This document shows, piece by piece, positions 8,355 to 16,911 of a stretch of 64,000 bases of DNA. Made by a program: the position numbers and the translations under genes. The notes under the pieces are model-generated. The model was not told the DNA's origin and ran no database searches. It saw only the letters and a list, made by a program, of their open reading frames with translations. The stretch comes from Thermoguttaceae bacterium (lineage in GTDB: Bacteria; Planctomycetota; Planctomycetia; Pirellulales; Thermoguttaceae): positions 1-64,000 of the forward strand of contig JAGBAA010000079.1 in NCBI GenBank assembly GCA_017939795.1, in the 5' to 3' direction. Every line of letters starts with the position of its first letter. Within the stretch, counting starts at the first letter, position 1.

Positions 8355-9008
8355 ATGAAAGTACTGCACGAAGACAATCATCTGCTCGTCGTAGAAAAAC
8401 CGGCGGGACTGCCGACGATGGGCGTTCGGGAAAATGAAAAATCGCTCCTGACCATCGCAAAAGCGTACATTGCGGAAAAGTACCAGAAACCGGGAAACGT
8501 TTTTCTTGGCGTCGTGAGTCGGCTCGATACGCCGACGACTGGAGTCGTGGTCATTGCGCGGACGAGCAAATCGGCCTCTCGCCTGGCGGAACAGTTCCGC
8601 GAGCATTCCGTCACGAAGACCTACGTTGCCGTCGTCGACGGGATCGTGCCGAATGATTCCGGGACGCTCCGTAATTTCATGGCAGAAGAGAAACGCCACC
8701 GCAAAATGTTCGTGACGCAGGACCCCAGCGGAATTCCTGCCGTGCTGCACTACCGCGTCGTGAAGCGCTTCGCTAATGAAACGATGCTCGAGATCGATCT
8801 CGAAACCGGACGCAAACACCAGATCCGCGTTCAGCTCTCCCATCTTGGATTCCCGATCGTCGGCGACTACAAGTACCGCTCGCGCTCAAAATTTCCAGTC
8901 GGGATCGCACTTCATGCGCGTCAGATCACGTTTCGCCATCCGACACTCGACACGGAATTGACCTTCACGGCAGATTTTCCCGTGACCTGGAAGCGATTTT
9001 TTTCCTGA
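8355..9008 (+). CDS. RluA/RluD-family RNA pseudouridine synthase
   Basis: Converts specific uridines of rRNA or tRNA to pseudouridine. This 217-residue protein is the catalytic domain alone, without the N-terminal S4 domain of RluC/D. VVEKPAGLPT, the catalytic block RLDTPTTGVVV (in place of the usual HRLDxxTSG) and the late block GRKHQIRVQLSHLGFPIVGD are all present. The residue before RLD is Ser instead of His, but the catalytic Asp is retained. The target base cannot be assigned from sequence. Confidence 0.88.
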   Translation: MKVLHEDNHLLVVEKPAGLPTMGVRENEKSLLTIAKAYIAEKYQKPGNVFLGVVSRLDTPTTGVVVIARTSKSASRLAEQFREHSVTKTYVAVVDGIVPNDSGTLRNFMAEEKRHRKMFVTQDPSGIPAVLHYRVVKRFANETMLEIDLETGRKHQIRVQLSHLGFPIVGDYKYRSRSKFPVGIALHARQITFRHPTLDTELTFTADFPVTWKRFFS

Positions 9009-9111
9009 AGTCTTCCGGAATGGAAACGGGCGTGAAACCGTCGGTCGGCCTGACTGGACCGGATGCGATCAGCAGCTCGCGTGATCCGGAGGTCTTTCCG
9101 CAGGGGGATGC

Positions 9112-10017
9112 TTAAGATTTCGGGAACCTTTTGAAAAACTGCGTTAATTCGGCCGTCGGATCCGGGTAAACTTTCTCCAAACGCCGTGAGATCGGATGAA
9201 ATGGAAAGATCGGCAGGGTCTTGCGTTTGTGCAGTTCTGAAATATACGCAGGCAGGATCTTCCGGACAGGTTCAGGTCCGTGAAGCAGAAAAGTCACCCA
9301 CGCCCACGATTCTGCGTAGCGTTCCGCCGTCATTTCGGACATATCGCGCAAGGATTCCAGCTCACTCAGCGGCGGAAGTTCTCCGCGCTCCGCACGTTCA
9401 CGAATGGGAGGGAACCATTCGGAAGCACGGACCTCTTTCGGAATGGTTTCCGTACGATGAAAAAGCCCGTCTGAAAAGAGTCTGTGCGGTTTCTCTGGAT
9501 CACTCACCCCCACTTCAAAATATTCCGCCAGTCCCTCATCCAGCCAGATAGGGACTTCTGGAAGGACGGCATGCAGAAAAGCGTGCGTTCCCTCATGGCG
9601 CAGATCCCGCGCAAAATTCTCTGAGAAATAGAGAAAAAGCTGACCATGCTGGTTCTGTTTTTTAAGAAAAAGTGCTCGACGGTACGGAATGTTGGGGTAT
9701 TCGCGTTCCAGAAACGCACGCCATTGCACTTCATCCGCAAAGACGTAAAGCTCGATCCACTCCTGCGAACCCGGCAGATCCAGGCGTTCTTTCAGGACTT
9801 CGGAAATACGCGAAAGTTCCTTAAGCGTTTCGTCTGCCGGAGTCAGATCAAATTCCGCCCAGCAGGCAAATGGTCCGTAAACGCGCGTAGAGACCCACTC
9901 CTGCGTTTGTGCATTTCGAGGAAAGACGGCAAAAAGCAGCAAAAAAAGCCCGGCAAGCAAAATTCGGCACAATAAAAGATCCTGCCGTTCCTCGTGATTC
10001 GCTGAAAAAAACTGCAT
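9112..10017 (-). CDS. secreted gluzincin-like metallopeptidase (DUF1570-like)
   Basis: A 301-residue protein with a hydrophobic signal segment at about residues 17-33. The zinc motif HEGTHAFLH (HExxH) is followed about 15 residues later by WLDEGLAEYFE, which supplies the third ligand glutamate, the arrangement seen in gluzincins and in DUF1570-type proteins of planctomycetes. It probably acts in the periplasm or on a membrane surface. The substrate is unknown. It converges with the pseudouridine synthase gene and has no evident operon partner. Confidence 0.75.
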   Translation of the reverse strand: MQFFSANHEERQDLLLCRILLAGLFLLLFAVFPRNAQTQEWVSTRVYGPFACWAEFDLTPADETLKELSRISEVLKERLDLPGSQEWIELYVFADEVQWRAFLEREYPNIPYRRALFLKKQNQHGQLFLYFSENFARDLRHEGTHAFLHAVLPEVPIWLDEGLAEYFEVGVSDPEKPHRLFSDGLFHRTETIPKEVRASEWFPPIRERAERGELPPLSELESLRDMSEMTAERYAESWAWVTFLLHGPEPVRKILPAYISELHKRKTLPIFPFHPISRRLEKVYPDPTAELTQFFKRFPKS

Positions 10018-10218
10018 CGATGCGCTTCCGTCCTGCTGCGGTCCCTGTTCTGTCCATTCATGAAAATTTCATCATTTCTGCTCCGCGAGCCGCAGAACTT
10101 TTCCGAACTGCGGCTCAACGGAAAAAATCAGGACCGGGGGAAAGCACCGTCTGGGCAAAACCCGATCCAAAATCGGCTTCAAGATCAGCCTGAGATCAGT
10201 TTGAGATCAACTCTGAGA

Positions 10219-11253
10219 TCAGCCGTAGATCTCATTCCACAGACCGTTCAGATCGACGTCGGCAGTCGTGCCGGCGAAAACGACCGTACGGTAGGTGACT
10301 TCGCGGGATTCGCCCTTTTTGAAGAGCCACGGACCCGGATTGTAGTTGAACGGCATCGGGGAAATGTTCCCGTAGTCGCGAGTGAACCACGTGCAGTTTT
10401 CGAACGTGGGTTCCGCCGGCGTGATGTTCGGCGGGCAGAGAACAGCGACGCCTTCCGTGATGGCCGGGTTGAAGTAGCGTTTTCCGTAGTACGCGCACCA
10501 TTTCGCGACTTTACCTTCGGTCTCCGCCTGACCTTTCTGTCCGTTGCTGTTGATCAGCACACCGCCGCCGGCCGGAGCCAGATCGTTCGAGACGCGGACG
10601 CCAAAGAAACCATGGTTCGTCCGGGTGACGGTCACGTCCACCAGCGGGGTCCATTTGACGTAGAAGTCCACGATATAGTAGTCATCGCAGCGCCAGTCGA
10701 TCGTGTAGCGGCGCGTGTCTTCCATGATCGGATCCTGATCCGGTTTCTTCCAGATACAGCCGTCCGTCCAGACGATCTTGGATTCGGTCGCTTCTTCGAC
10801 CTTCAGCTCATTTTTGCTCAGGATCTGACCGTCTTCACGTCTTCCCTGCCAGTAGTTTCCGCCGTTGACGCGGTCCAGACCAAAGAACATCGAACGGTGG
10901 TGCGGCCACGGCATTCCCGTTTCAGTCGTGACGGAGACCATCGATTTCGGACCGGCGAGCGGATAAATGTACGGGTACTTCTGGTGCTGACCGCATCGGT
11001 ACGTCGCCAGCATCTGATTGTCGCGGCGGACCCACAACATTTTGTTTTCGCAGGCGGAAACATAGCCAGTGCAGTGCTCTGCCGGATTTTCGCCCCAGTT
11101 TTTCGTGAGCGGAGCGGCTTTCTGACCAGCAAAAATAGGACCGGTGGGAACGTTGGAAACAAGTTCGCCGTTTTCGTTGGCGATCGAAACACTCAAACCG
11201 CCGGCCATCGCGGAAGAAGCGACTGCGGCACGTAAAAAATCACGTCTTTTCAT
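10219..11253 (-). CDS. Tat-exported DUF6807 (PmoA-like) protein
   Basis: The start at ATG 11253 fits AGGA eight bases upstream and gives MKRRDFLRAAVASS, a Tat signal; an ATG nine bases further up lacks a spaced ribosome site. The body has the marks of the DUF6807/'methane oxygenase PmoA' family: YIYPLAGP, PWPHHRSMFFG and a C-terminal beta-rich region with PFNYNPGPWLFKKGE. Despite the name, the family is thought to act in sugar catabolism and not methane oxidation. It is widespread in planctomycetes. Short TGAGATCA repeats surround the stop codon (about 10190-10225). Confidence 0.8.
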   Translation of the reverse strand: MKRRDFLRAAVASSAMAGGLSVSIANENGELVSNVPTGPIFAGQKAAPLTKNWGENPAEHCTGYVSACENKMLWVRRDNQMLATYRCGQHQKYPYIYPLAGPKSMVSVTTETGMPWPHHRSMFFGLDRVNGGNYWQGRREDGQILSKNELKVEEATESKIVWTDGCIWKKPDQDPIMEDTRRYTIDWRCDDYYIVDFYVKWTPLVDVTVTRTNHGFFGVRVSNDLAPAGGGVLINSNGQKGQAETEGKVAKWCAYYGKRYFNPAITEGVAVLCPPNITPAEPTFENCTWFTRDYGNISPMPFNYNPGPWLFKKGESREVTYRTVVFAGTTADVDLNGLWNEIYG

Positions 11254-11466
11254 GGATCTCATCCTTTTCTGATTGAAGGAAAGTGGAAGGAAATTAAAAA
11301 TCTACGTTTCAAAACAGTACGCTGAAGCAGATACTTCAGACGTACCGCATTTTTCATTCTACGGCATAAACTGCAGCGGGAAACGGACCAGACGGGTCCG
11401 TCCAGCCATTCAGCAGTTTCCGGAGTTCAGCCTGTTTTGCCATTCTGCCGCTGAGGGAAATGGATC

Positions 11467-14400
11467 TCAGCCGCCCAAAGCCTGGGAAATCTTACGCACG
11501 ACCCAACCGACGGCCAAAACGGACGCCGTGACTGCGGTGATCTCGAGCCACTGCATGAGCGAAAGCGGCATCGTGCGGAAGAAAATGCCGATCTGCGGCA
11601 CCTGAACGAGCAGGATCTGGGTCGCGGTAATGAACAGAATGATGCTCAAAAAACCGCGGCACTTCAGCAGTCCGGCAAACGCTGATTCCCGTCCGGAAAG
11701 GGAACGGCAGTTGAATTTGTGCCAGAACTGGAACATGACCAGCATCGTGAAGAAGATGGTCAGCTGCTCCAGATCGAAATTTCCGGAAATCGGCAGCAGT
11801 TCCGTTTGATTTTCGACGAACCACCCGCCAAACAGCGCAGCGAACAGCATCGCCGTCTGGAACACTCCGACAAACAGAACGTTCAGGAGCATTTCGAGCG
11901 AAATAATGCCGGCCTTGCGCGAGATCGGAGGCTGCTCAAGCACTTCCGGACGCGGAGGCTGGGTAGAATACGCAATCGCCGCCAGCGTGTCCATGATGAT
12001 GTTGATCCAGAGCAGCTGGGTGACGGTGAGCGGAAGCGGCACTCCAACGCATGGGCCAATGACCGCACACAGAAGCGCGACGACGTTCACCGAAAGCTGG
12101 AACTGAAGGAAACGCTGGATGTTCTGGAAAAGCGTCCGTCCCCAGGCAACGCCCGTCACGATGTTCGTGAAATTGTCGTCCAGCAGCACGATATCGCTGG
12201 CTTCCTTGGCGACTTCCGTCCCGGTCTGGCCCATGGAAAGACCAACGTCCGCGAATTTCAGAGCCGGCGCGTCATTCGTTCCGTCCCCGGTCATGGCGAC
12301 GACCTCGCCGTCATGGTGGAGCGCCTTGACCAGACGCAGTTTGTCTGCCGGAGTGGAACGGGCCAACACTCGCAGAGCCTTGGCTTTTGCCGGAAGTTCT
12401 TCATCCGGGATCTGATTGAACTGCTCGGACGTCAGGACCAGTTCCTCATCCGAACCGGAATAAATACCCGATTCCAGCGCGATCGCACGCGCCGTCGGGA
12501 GCGAGTCGCCCGTGACCATCTTCACGACGATGCCGGCCTTACGGCACTGCGTCACTGCAGCGGGAACTTCCGGACGCAGCGGGTCCGCGATGCCGAGGAT
12601 CCCCGTCAGGATCCCGCTCGGCGAATGTTCCGCATTTTCAAGAAGCGTTTCGTCGGTCCAGTCTTCGTGGGTTTCGCAAAACGCCAGCACGCGGAGTGAA
12701 TGCGAGGCGGCATCGTCCAACTGCCGGGTCAGGAACGGCATGTGCGGCGCGATCGGTTCGGGTTTGCCGTCGATCAGGATCTGCGCACAGCGGGCAAAGA
12801 TCCGTTCCGGAGCCCCCTTGGCGTACGTGAGCCGTCCGCCGTCACGCTGGATCGAAACGACCGACATTTTTCGTTGGGAATTATGCTCCAGCTGTCCAAG
12901 AGACGGTGACTCGGCACGAAGCTCCGAATAGGTAACTCCCGCCTGATTCAAAAATTTCAGAAATGCGCATTCCGTCGGATTTCCGATCCCGAGGACCTTC
13001 TGCGTCCCATCCGATCCCGTCTCGATGTGGAGGTCGGCCGTACTGTTGAGTGCGATCCCGCGGAGAACGGCATCCCAGTTTGGATCCTTCGGCAGGTCGG
13101 TGAGCAGGGCATCTTTCTGAAAGATCCGATTTCCAAGAACCGCCCAGACGGGCGTCATGCGGTTTTGCGTGAGCGTTCCCGTTTTGTCTGTGCAGATGAC
13201 GGTCGCTGAACCAATGGTTTCCGACGCCACCAGTTTGCGGACGAGGCAATTTTCCTTCGCCATCTTCATCATGTTCAGAGCCAGAGAGACCGTCACCATC
13301 ATGGGAAGGCCTTCCGGGACCGCCACGACGATGATCGTGACCGCGACGATGAAGGAAAGCAGGACCTCATTCAAAAGTTCCAGACCGGCAGAAGTCATTT
13401 CACCGCCGAAACACCCGGAGAAACCGCAAAGACCGACCAGCACCGCCAGCGAGACCGCCGTCATGGGGATCCAGCAGAGAAGGCGCAGGAAGACGGATCG
13501 CAGTTCCAGTTCCATACTGCGGAAAAAGGGACGGAGAAGAAAACGAACGGACAGAAATCCACAGACGGCCGCTCCGGCAAAAAGTCCCCAGCCCCATTCC
13601 GGCTTGAGTTTGAGAGCCTCCATGATCTCCGTCTTCAAAAGTGCCTGAATGCTCATGACGGTGAAGATCAGAAGTGCTCCGGAGACGCCGGCCGCGCTGA
13701 TCTGACGGGCAAGCTGCCCCAGTTTCGCCGTCAAAGGAGTTTCATTCCGGTAGGGATCGTCGGTCAGAGCGGACGCGATCTTTCCCATCTGCGTCTTATC
13801 GCCGACTGCCGTGACGCACAGGATCCCGGAACCGTCCGCGACCATCGTGCCGCGTGCCGCAAAGAACGGATTTCCCAGCTGATTCAGCGACTCAAGCATC
13901 TCCGGATCATCCAGCCGAACGAACTCCTTCTCGCAGACGATCTTGCGGGCCGGCATCGATTCACCCGTCATCATCGACTCTTCGACTTTAAGATTGGATG
14001 CCTCCAGCAGGATCCCGTCCGCCGGGATCTTGTCGCCGAGCGAAAGTTTCAAAACGTCGCCGACGACCAGTTCCGAGATCGAGATCTCCTCAAGCTGACC
14101 GCCGCGGAAGACCTTGACCCGAATATCGTCCTTCACTTTATTGAGGAGCTCAAATTCCTTCGCGCTTTTTCTTTCCGAAAAAAAACCAACGAGCGTCGCC
14201 AGCCCCACGGCAATGAAGATCCCGACCGGTTCAAAAAAGCTGGCGTGTTCGTCCCCCATGCGAAACTGAAGTGCCGTGACCGCCAGAGACAGAAACGCGG
14301 CAATGAGCAGAATGATGATCGTCGGATCCGCAAATTTGGAAAGAAATTCTTTCCACCACGGCGTTTTTTCCGGCGGGGTCAGTTCATTTCTGCCAAATCG

Positions 14401-14481
14401 CTCTCTTAAGGTCTGGACCTGCGCAGCATCCAGCCCGTTAGCGGGATCCAGCTTTTTTTCTCCATAAAAAATCTGCGTCAT
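11467..14481 (-). CDS. P-type Ca2+-transporting ATPase (PMCA-like)
   Basis: Inner-membrane cation pump of the P2 class, probably exporting Ca2+. I choose the second Met (14481, GGAG nine bases upstream), giving 1004 residues. MTGES in the actuator domain, VVAVPEGLP in TM4, CTDKTGTLT (phosphorylated Asp at about 432) and MTGDGTNDAPAL are all present, and NIIMDTLAA lies in TM6. The VAVPEGLP form of TM4 is typical of plasma-membrane calcium pumps. Oddly, the stretch between TM3 and TM4 carries about 90 extra residues with two further hydrophobic segments (near 298-315 and 333-355). Confidence 0.9.
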   Translation of the reverse strand: MTQIFYGEKKLDPANGLDAAQVQTLRERFGRNELTPPEKTPWWKEFLSKFADPTIIILLIAAFLSLAVTALQFRMGDEHASFFEPVGIFIAVGLATLVGFFSERKSAKEFELLNKVKDDIRVKVFRGGQLEEISISELVVGDVLKLSLGDKIPADGILLEASNLKVEESMMTGESMPARKIVCEKEFVRLDDPEMLESLNQLGNPFFAARGTMVADGSGILCVTAVGDKTQMGKIASALTDDPYRNETPLTAKLGQLARQISAAGVSGALLIFTVMSIQALLKTEIMEALKLKPEWGWGLFAGAAVCGFLSVRFLLRPFFRSMELELRSVFLRLLCWIPMTAVSLAVLVGLCGFSGCFGGEMTSAGLELLNEVLLSFIVAVTIIVVAVPEGLPMMVTVSLALNMMKMAKENCLVRKLVASETIGSATVICTDKTGTLTQNRMTPVWAVLGNRIFQKDALLTDLPKDPNWDAVLRGIALNSTADLHIETGSDGTQKVLGIGNPTECAFLKFLNQAGVTYSELRAESPSLGQLEHNSQRKMSVVSIQRDGGRLTYAKGAPERIFARCAQILIDGKPEPIAPHMPFLTRQLDDAASHSLRVLAFCETHEDWTDETLLENAEHSPSGILTGILGIADPLRPEVPAAVTQCRKAGIVVKMVTGDSLPTARAIALESGIYSGSDEELVLTSEQFNQIPDEELPAKAKALRVLARSTPADKLRLVKALHHDGEVVAMTGDGTNDAPALKFADVGLSMGQTGTEVAKEASDIVLLDDNFTNIVTGVAWGRTLFQNIQRFLQFQLSVNVVALLCAVIGPCVGVPLPLTVTQLLWINIIMDTLAAIAYSTQPPRPEVLEQPPISRKAGIISLEMLLNVLFVGVFQTAMLFAALFGGWFVENQTELLPISGNFDLEQLTIFFTMLVMFQFWHKFNCRSLSGRESAFAGLLKCRGFLSIILFITATQILLVQVPQIGIFFRTMPLSLMQWLEITAVTASVLAVGWVVRKISQALGG

Positions 14482-14745
14482 GAAGGGAAACTCCAAATAT
14501 TTCATCAGCGGATGAAAAACCGAACGGGGCGCACTCTCTCATTCACGGATCTCGGAGAAGGCGCTCCCGGATTTTTTCAAAACTTTCGGCACAAATTCGG
14601 CAGAAATTTTGCGAGACACAAAGTCCGCAGCCGCATTCCAGCCTGCACCAAATTCGATTTTAGCCAAAAGCCAAAAAAAATCAAGCCCTTTTTCGGCAAA
14701 TTAGGATAAATTTCGAAAAAATCCTTTCCTTTTCATGGAAATCTC
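14482..14745. other. intergenic region between divergent genes
   Basis: The DNA upstream of the calcium ATPase becomes AT-rich toward 14700. I see no ORF with coding character and no clear ATPase promoter. Confidence 0.5.
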
Positions 14746-14773
14746 TTGACTTTAAATAGAGCCAGGATACAAT
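14746..14773 (+). promoter_or_regulatory. sigma70-type promoter
   Basis: TTGACT (14746-14751), 16-bp spacer, TACAAT (14768-14773). It drives the repeat-rich secreted protein starting at 14829. Confidence 0.65.
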
Positions 14774-14828
14774 TAATTAGAGTTTTTTTGAATCGAAGAA
14801 GTTTCGCTCCCCTGGATCCGATCGGAAG

Positions 14829-16811
14829 GTGCCCAAAATGAAACTGCTGAAAAAATTGAACATTTCCGTACTTTTGCTTTGCGCTTTCTCCCTTTCGCTC
14901 CCCCTGGATGCACAGGGTCCCCGAGGCGGCGGACCGGGAGGACACGGCGGACGACCGGGAGGCGGACACTCCATGAGCCGCCCTTCACGCAGTATGCACT
15001 CTGCCCCGGGAAGGAGCCATTCCACGCCGTCACGCCATTCCGTACCCTCGCCATCCGTCCGGCATTCCGCACCTTCCCCCCGGCACTCTGCGCCGTCTTC
15101 ACGCGGACCTTCTTCGATCCAGAGACGTTCTCCGGTTTCCCAGCGGCCTTCAGCGATGACGCACGGATCGGGACGCGATCCGATCCCGGAACGCAATGTT
15201 CGGCGAACCGATGCGCCCAACCTGGGCCGTTCTCCTGAAATGCGTCCGCCCACCCGAACCTCCAACCGCTCGTCTGGACGACCGGCGGCCGTTTCCGGAA
15301 GATCTTCCACACCGAACGATCATCCGAACCGCTTCGAAGCCCCCAATCTTGGCCGGGAGCACCGCATCACCGCAGATCCCGACCGACGCTCCGCTCCTTC
15401 GTCGTTCAGCCGTCCCTCCGGAAAACCGGGAGCAGACCATCACGCAGGCGGGAGACCGTCCGGACACAGACCGCCGAGTGCGCATCATCCGTCTGCCGGC
15501 CGTCCTTCTGGAAAACCGGAAGCAGACCGTCACGCAGGCGGGAGACCGTCCGGACACAGACCGCCAAGTGTGCATCATCCGTCTGCCGGCCGTCCTTCTG
15601 GAAAACCGGGAGCAGACCATCACGCAGGCGGGAGACCATCCGGACACAGACCACCGAGTGCGCATCATCCGTCTGCCGGCCGTCCTTCTGGAAAACCGGG
15701 AGCAGACCATCACGCAGGCGGGAGACCGTCCGGACACAGACCGCCGAGTGCACATCCGGGACATCCCGTGCATCCTGGGCATTCTGTGTACCCGGGGCGT
15801 CCTGTTCATCCGCCGCATCACGTGCATCCGCCGTACCATGCACACCACCACACCCCGCATCCGATGCCCTACCATTGGCATTTCTACGATCCGCTCCCGT
15901 ACCATACCGGCTGGTATCCGTACCGTCCGGTCTATCCGTGGTGGATCGATGCCGCAGAATTCGGTGCCGGGTATGCGCTCGGCTTTTACGTGGCGAACGG
16001 CCGTCAGGTCTTCTACTATTATCCGGAGCCGGCGAATGTTTCGGTCTCCATCGATGCACGATCGGCCGACGACGGCAGTGAGTGCCTCACAGAAGTGCCT
16101 GAAGTTCTCGAGCAGATCACGGAAGACGTTCCGCCGGCGGAAGAGGAACTGATCCTCCAGGAAGACGGCTCGATCCAGGCAGACGGCACGCTCACAGACG
16201 CTCCGGCCGCAGACATTCCGCTTGAAAGCGTCACGGACGTTCCCGCACCGCCGCAGGAAAATGCCGAGCGGTCTATTCTGGAAGGATCGGAAACGGAACC
16301 GGAATTGGAAACCGGACCAGGCTCCGAACTTCCCAGGATCACCCGCTCGGAAGTAGACGCGGCCTGGAAAGAGATCCAGGCGGGCGATTCCGCTTTCGCA
16401 AAGGGAGAGATGGCGGATGCCGCAGCAAAATATTCCGGCATCAGCGAGACGCTTCCCTCCATGCCGGATCCCTGGTTCCGCCTTGCGTATACTGAAATGG
16501 CGCGCGGAAACTACGAATCAGCGTCCGAATACTGCCTGAAGGGACTGCGTGCCTCCAGACTCTGGCCGGCAAGTCCTTTTTCTCTGGACTACGTCTACCA
16601 GGGAAATACGGAACGAAAATCCGAAGCTCTCGCCGCTCTGGAGAAAGCCGCGCGTGCACAGACGGAGAATGCGGAACTGGATCTTTTGTGCGGTTTTGCA
16701 TTCTACGCAGACGGACAGAACGCGAAAGCGGCTGAATTTTTGAAAAAAGCGGAAAAAATTTCACCAGAACTGGCAGAATTTACCGAACCCGTGTTGAAAA
16801 ATATTCCATGA
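14829..16811 (+). CDS. secreted repeat-rich, His/Pro-rich protein with C-terminal TPR region
   Basis: A 660-residue protein with a signal peptide (1-27, ending before QGPRGGG). The next ~310 residues are low complexity, rich in Ser, Pro, Arg and His, and include four head-to-tail 30-residue units starting SGKPGADHHAGG at residue ~197. A His-rich stretch (HPGHPVHPGH, HVHPPYHAHHH) leads to an aromatic patch (YPYRPVYPWWIDAAEFGAGY). An acidic linker follows, then about 150 residues of TPR-like helices with WKEIQAGDSAFAKGEMADA. It may bind metal or cell-wall material; the helical end suggests a protein partner. No known family covers the whole protein. Confidence 0.8.
   Translation: MPKMKLLKKLNISVLLLCAFSLSLPLDAQGPRGGGPGGHGGRPGGGHSMSRPSRSMHSAPGRSHSTPSRHSVPSPSVRHSAPSPRHSAPSSRGPSSIQRRSPVSQRPSAMTHGSGRDPIPERNVRRTDAPNLGRSPEMRPPTRTSNRSSGRPAAVSGRSSTPNDHPNRFEAPNLGREHRITADPDRRSAPSSFSRPSGKPGADHHAGGRPSGHRPPSAHHPSAGRPSGKPEADRHAGGRPSGHRPPSVHHPSAGRPSGKPGADHHAGGRPSGHRPPSAHHPSAGRPSGKPGADHHAGGRPSGHRPPSAHPGHPVHPGHSVYPGRPVHPPHHVHPPYHAHHHTPHPMPYHWHFYDPLPYHTGWYPYRPVYPWWIDAAEFGAGYALGFYVANGRQVFYYYPEPANVSVSIDARSADDGSECLTEVPEVLEQITEDVPPAEEELILQEDGSIQADGTLTDAPAADIPLESVTDVPAPPQENAERSILEGSETEPELETGPGSELPRITRSEVDAAWKEIQAGDSAFAKGEMADAAAKYSGISETLPSMPDPWFRLAYTEMARGNYESASEYCLKGLRASRLWPASPFSLDYVYQGNTERKSEALAALEKAARAQTENAELDLLCGFAFYADGQNAKAAEFLKKAEKISPELAEFTEPVLKNIP
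15417..15757. repeat. 90-bp in-frame tandem repeat, about 3.8 copies
   Basis: Units begin at 15417, 15507, 15597 and 15687 and differ at only a few bases, so they were copied or homogenised recently. Each encodes 30 residues. The repeat also keeps other frames open, producing spurious long ORFs on both strands. Confidence 0.9.
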
Positions 16812-16822
16812 CGTGCTATACT
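16794..16822 (+). promoter_or_regulatory. sigma70-type promoter overlapping the end of the upstream gene
   Basis: TTGAAA (16794-16799), 17-bp spacer, TATACT (16817-16822). The -35 lies inside the last codons of the upstream gene. It gives the gene at 16912 its own transcription start. Confidence 0.6.
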
Positions 16823-16911
16823 GTGGCAGAAACCAGACATTTTGGGCACCCATCCTCGCCGTTTGTGCAGAGGGGCCGTTGAATTTAATTTTTTTTGATC
16901 CGCAATCAAAC

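Noticed and set aside
10060-11235. 391-codon plus-strand frame over the DUF6807 gene
   Set aside because: The minus strand carries a Tat signal and family motifs; the plus frame is a shadow.
10219-11253. Methane monooxygenase subunit (PmoA)
   Set aside because: The family name is misleading; this is a soluble Tat-exported DUF6807 protein, not the membrane PmoA subunit.
15196-16152. 318-codon plus-strand frame with IRLPAVLLENREQT repeats
   Set aside because: It is a second frame of the 90-bp repeat in the secreted protein gene; periodic DNA without stops explains it.
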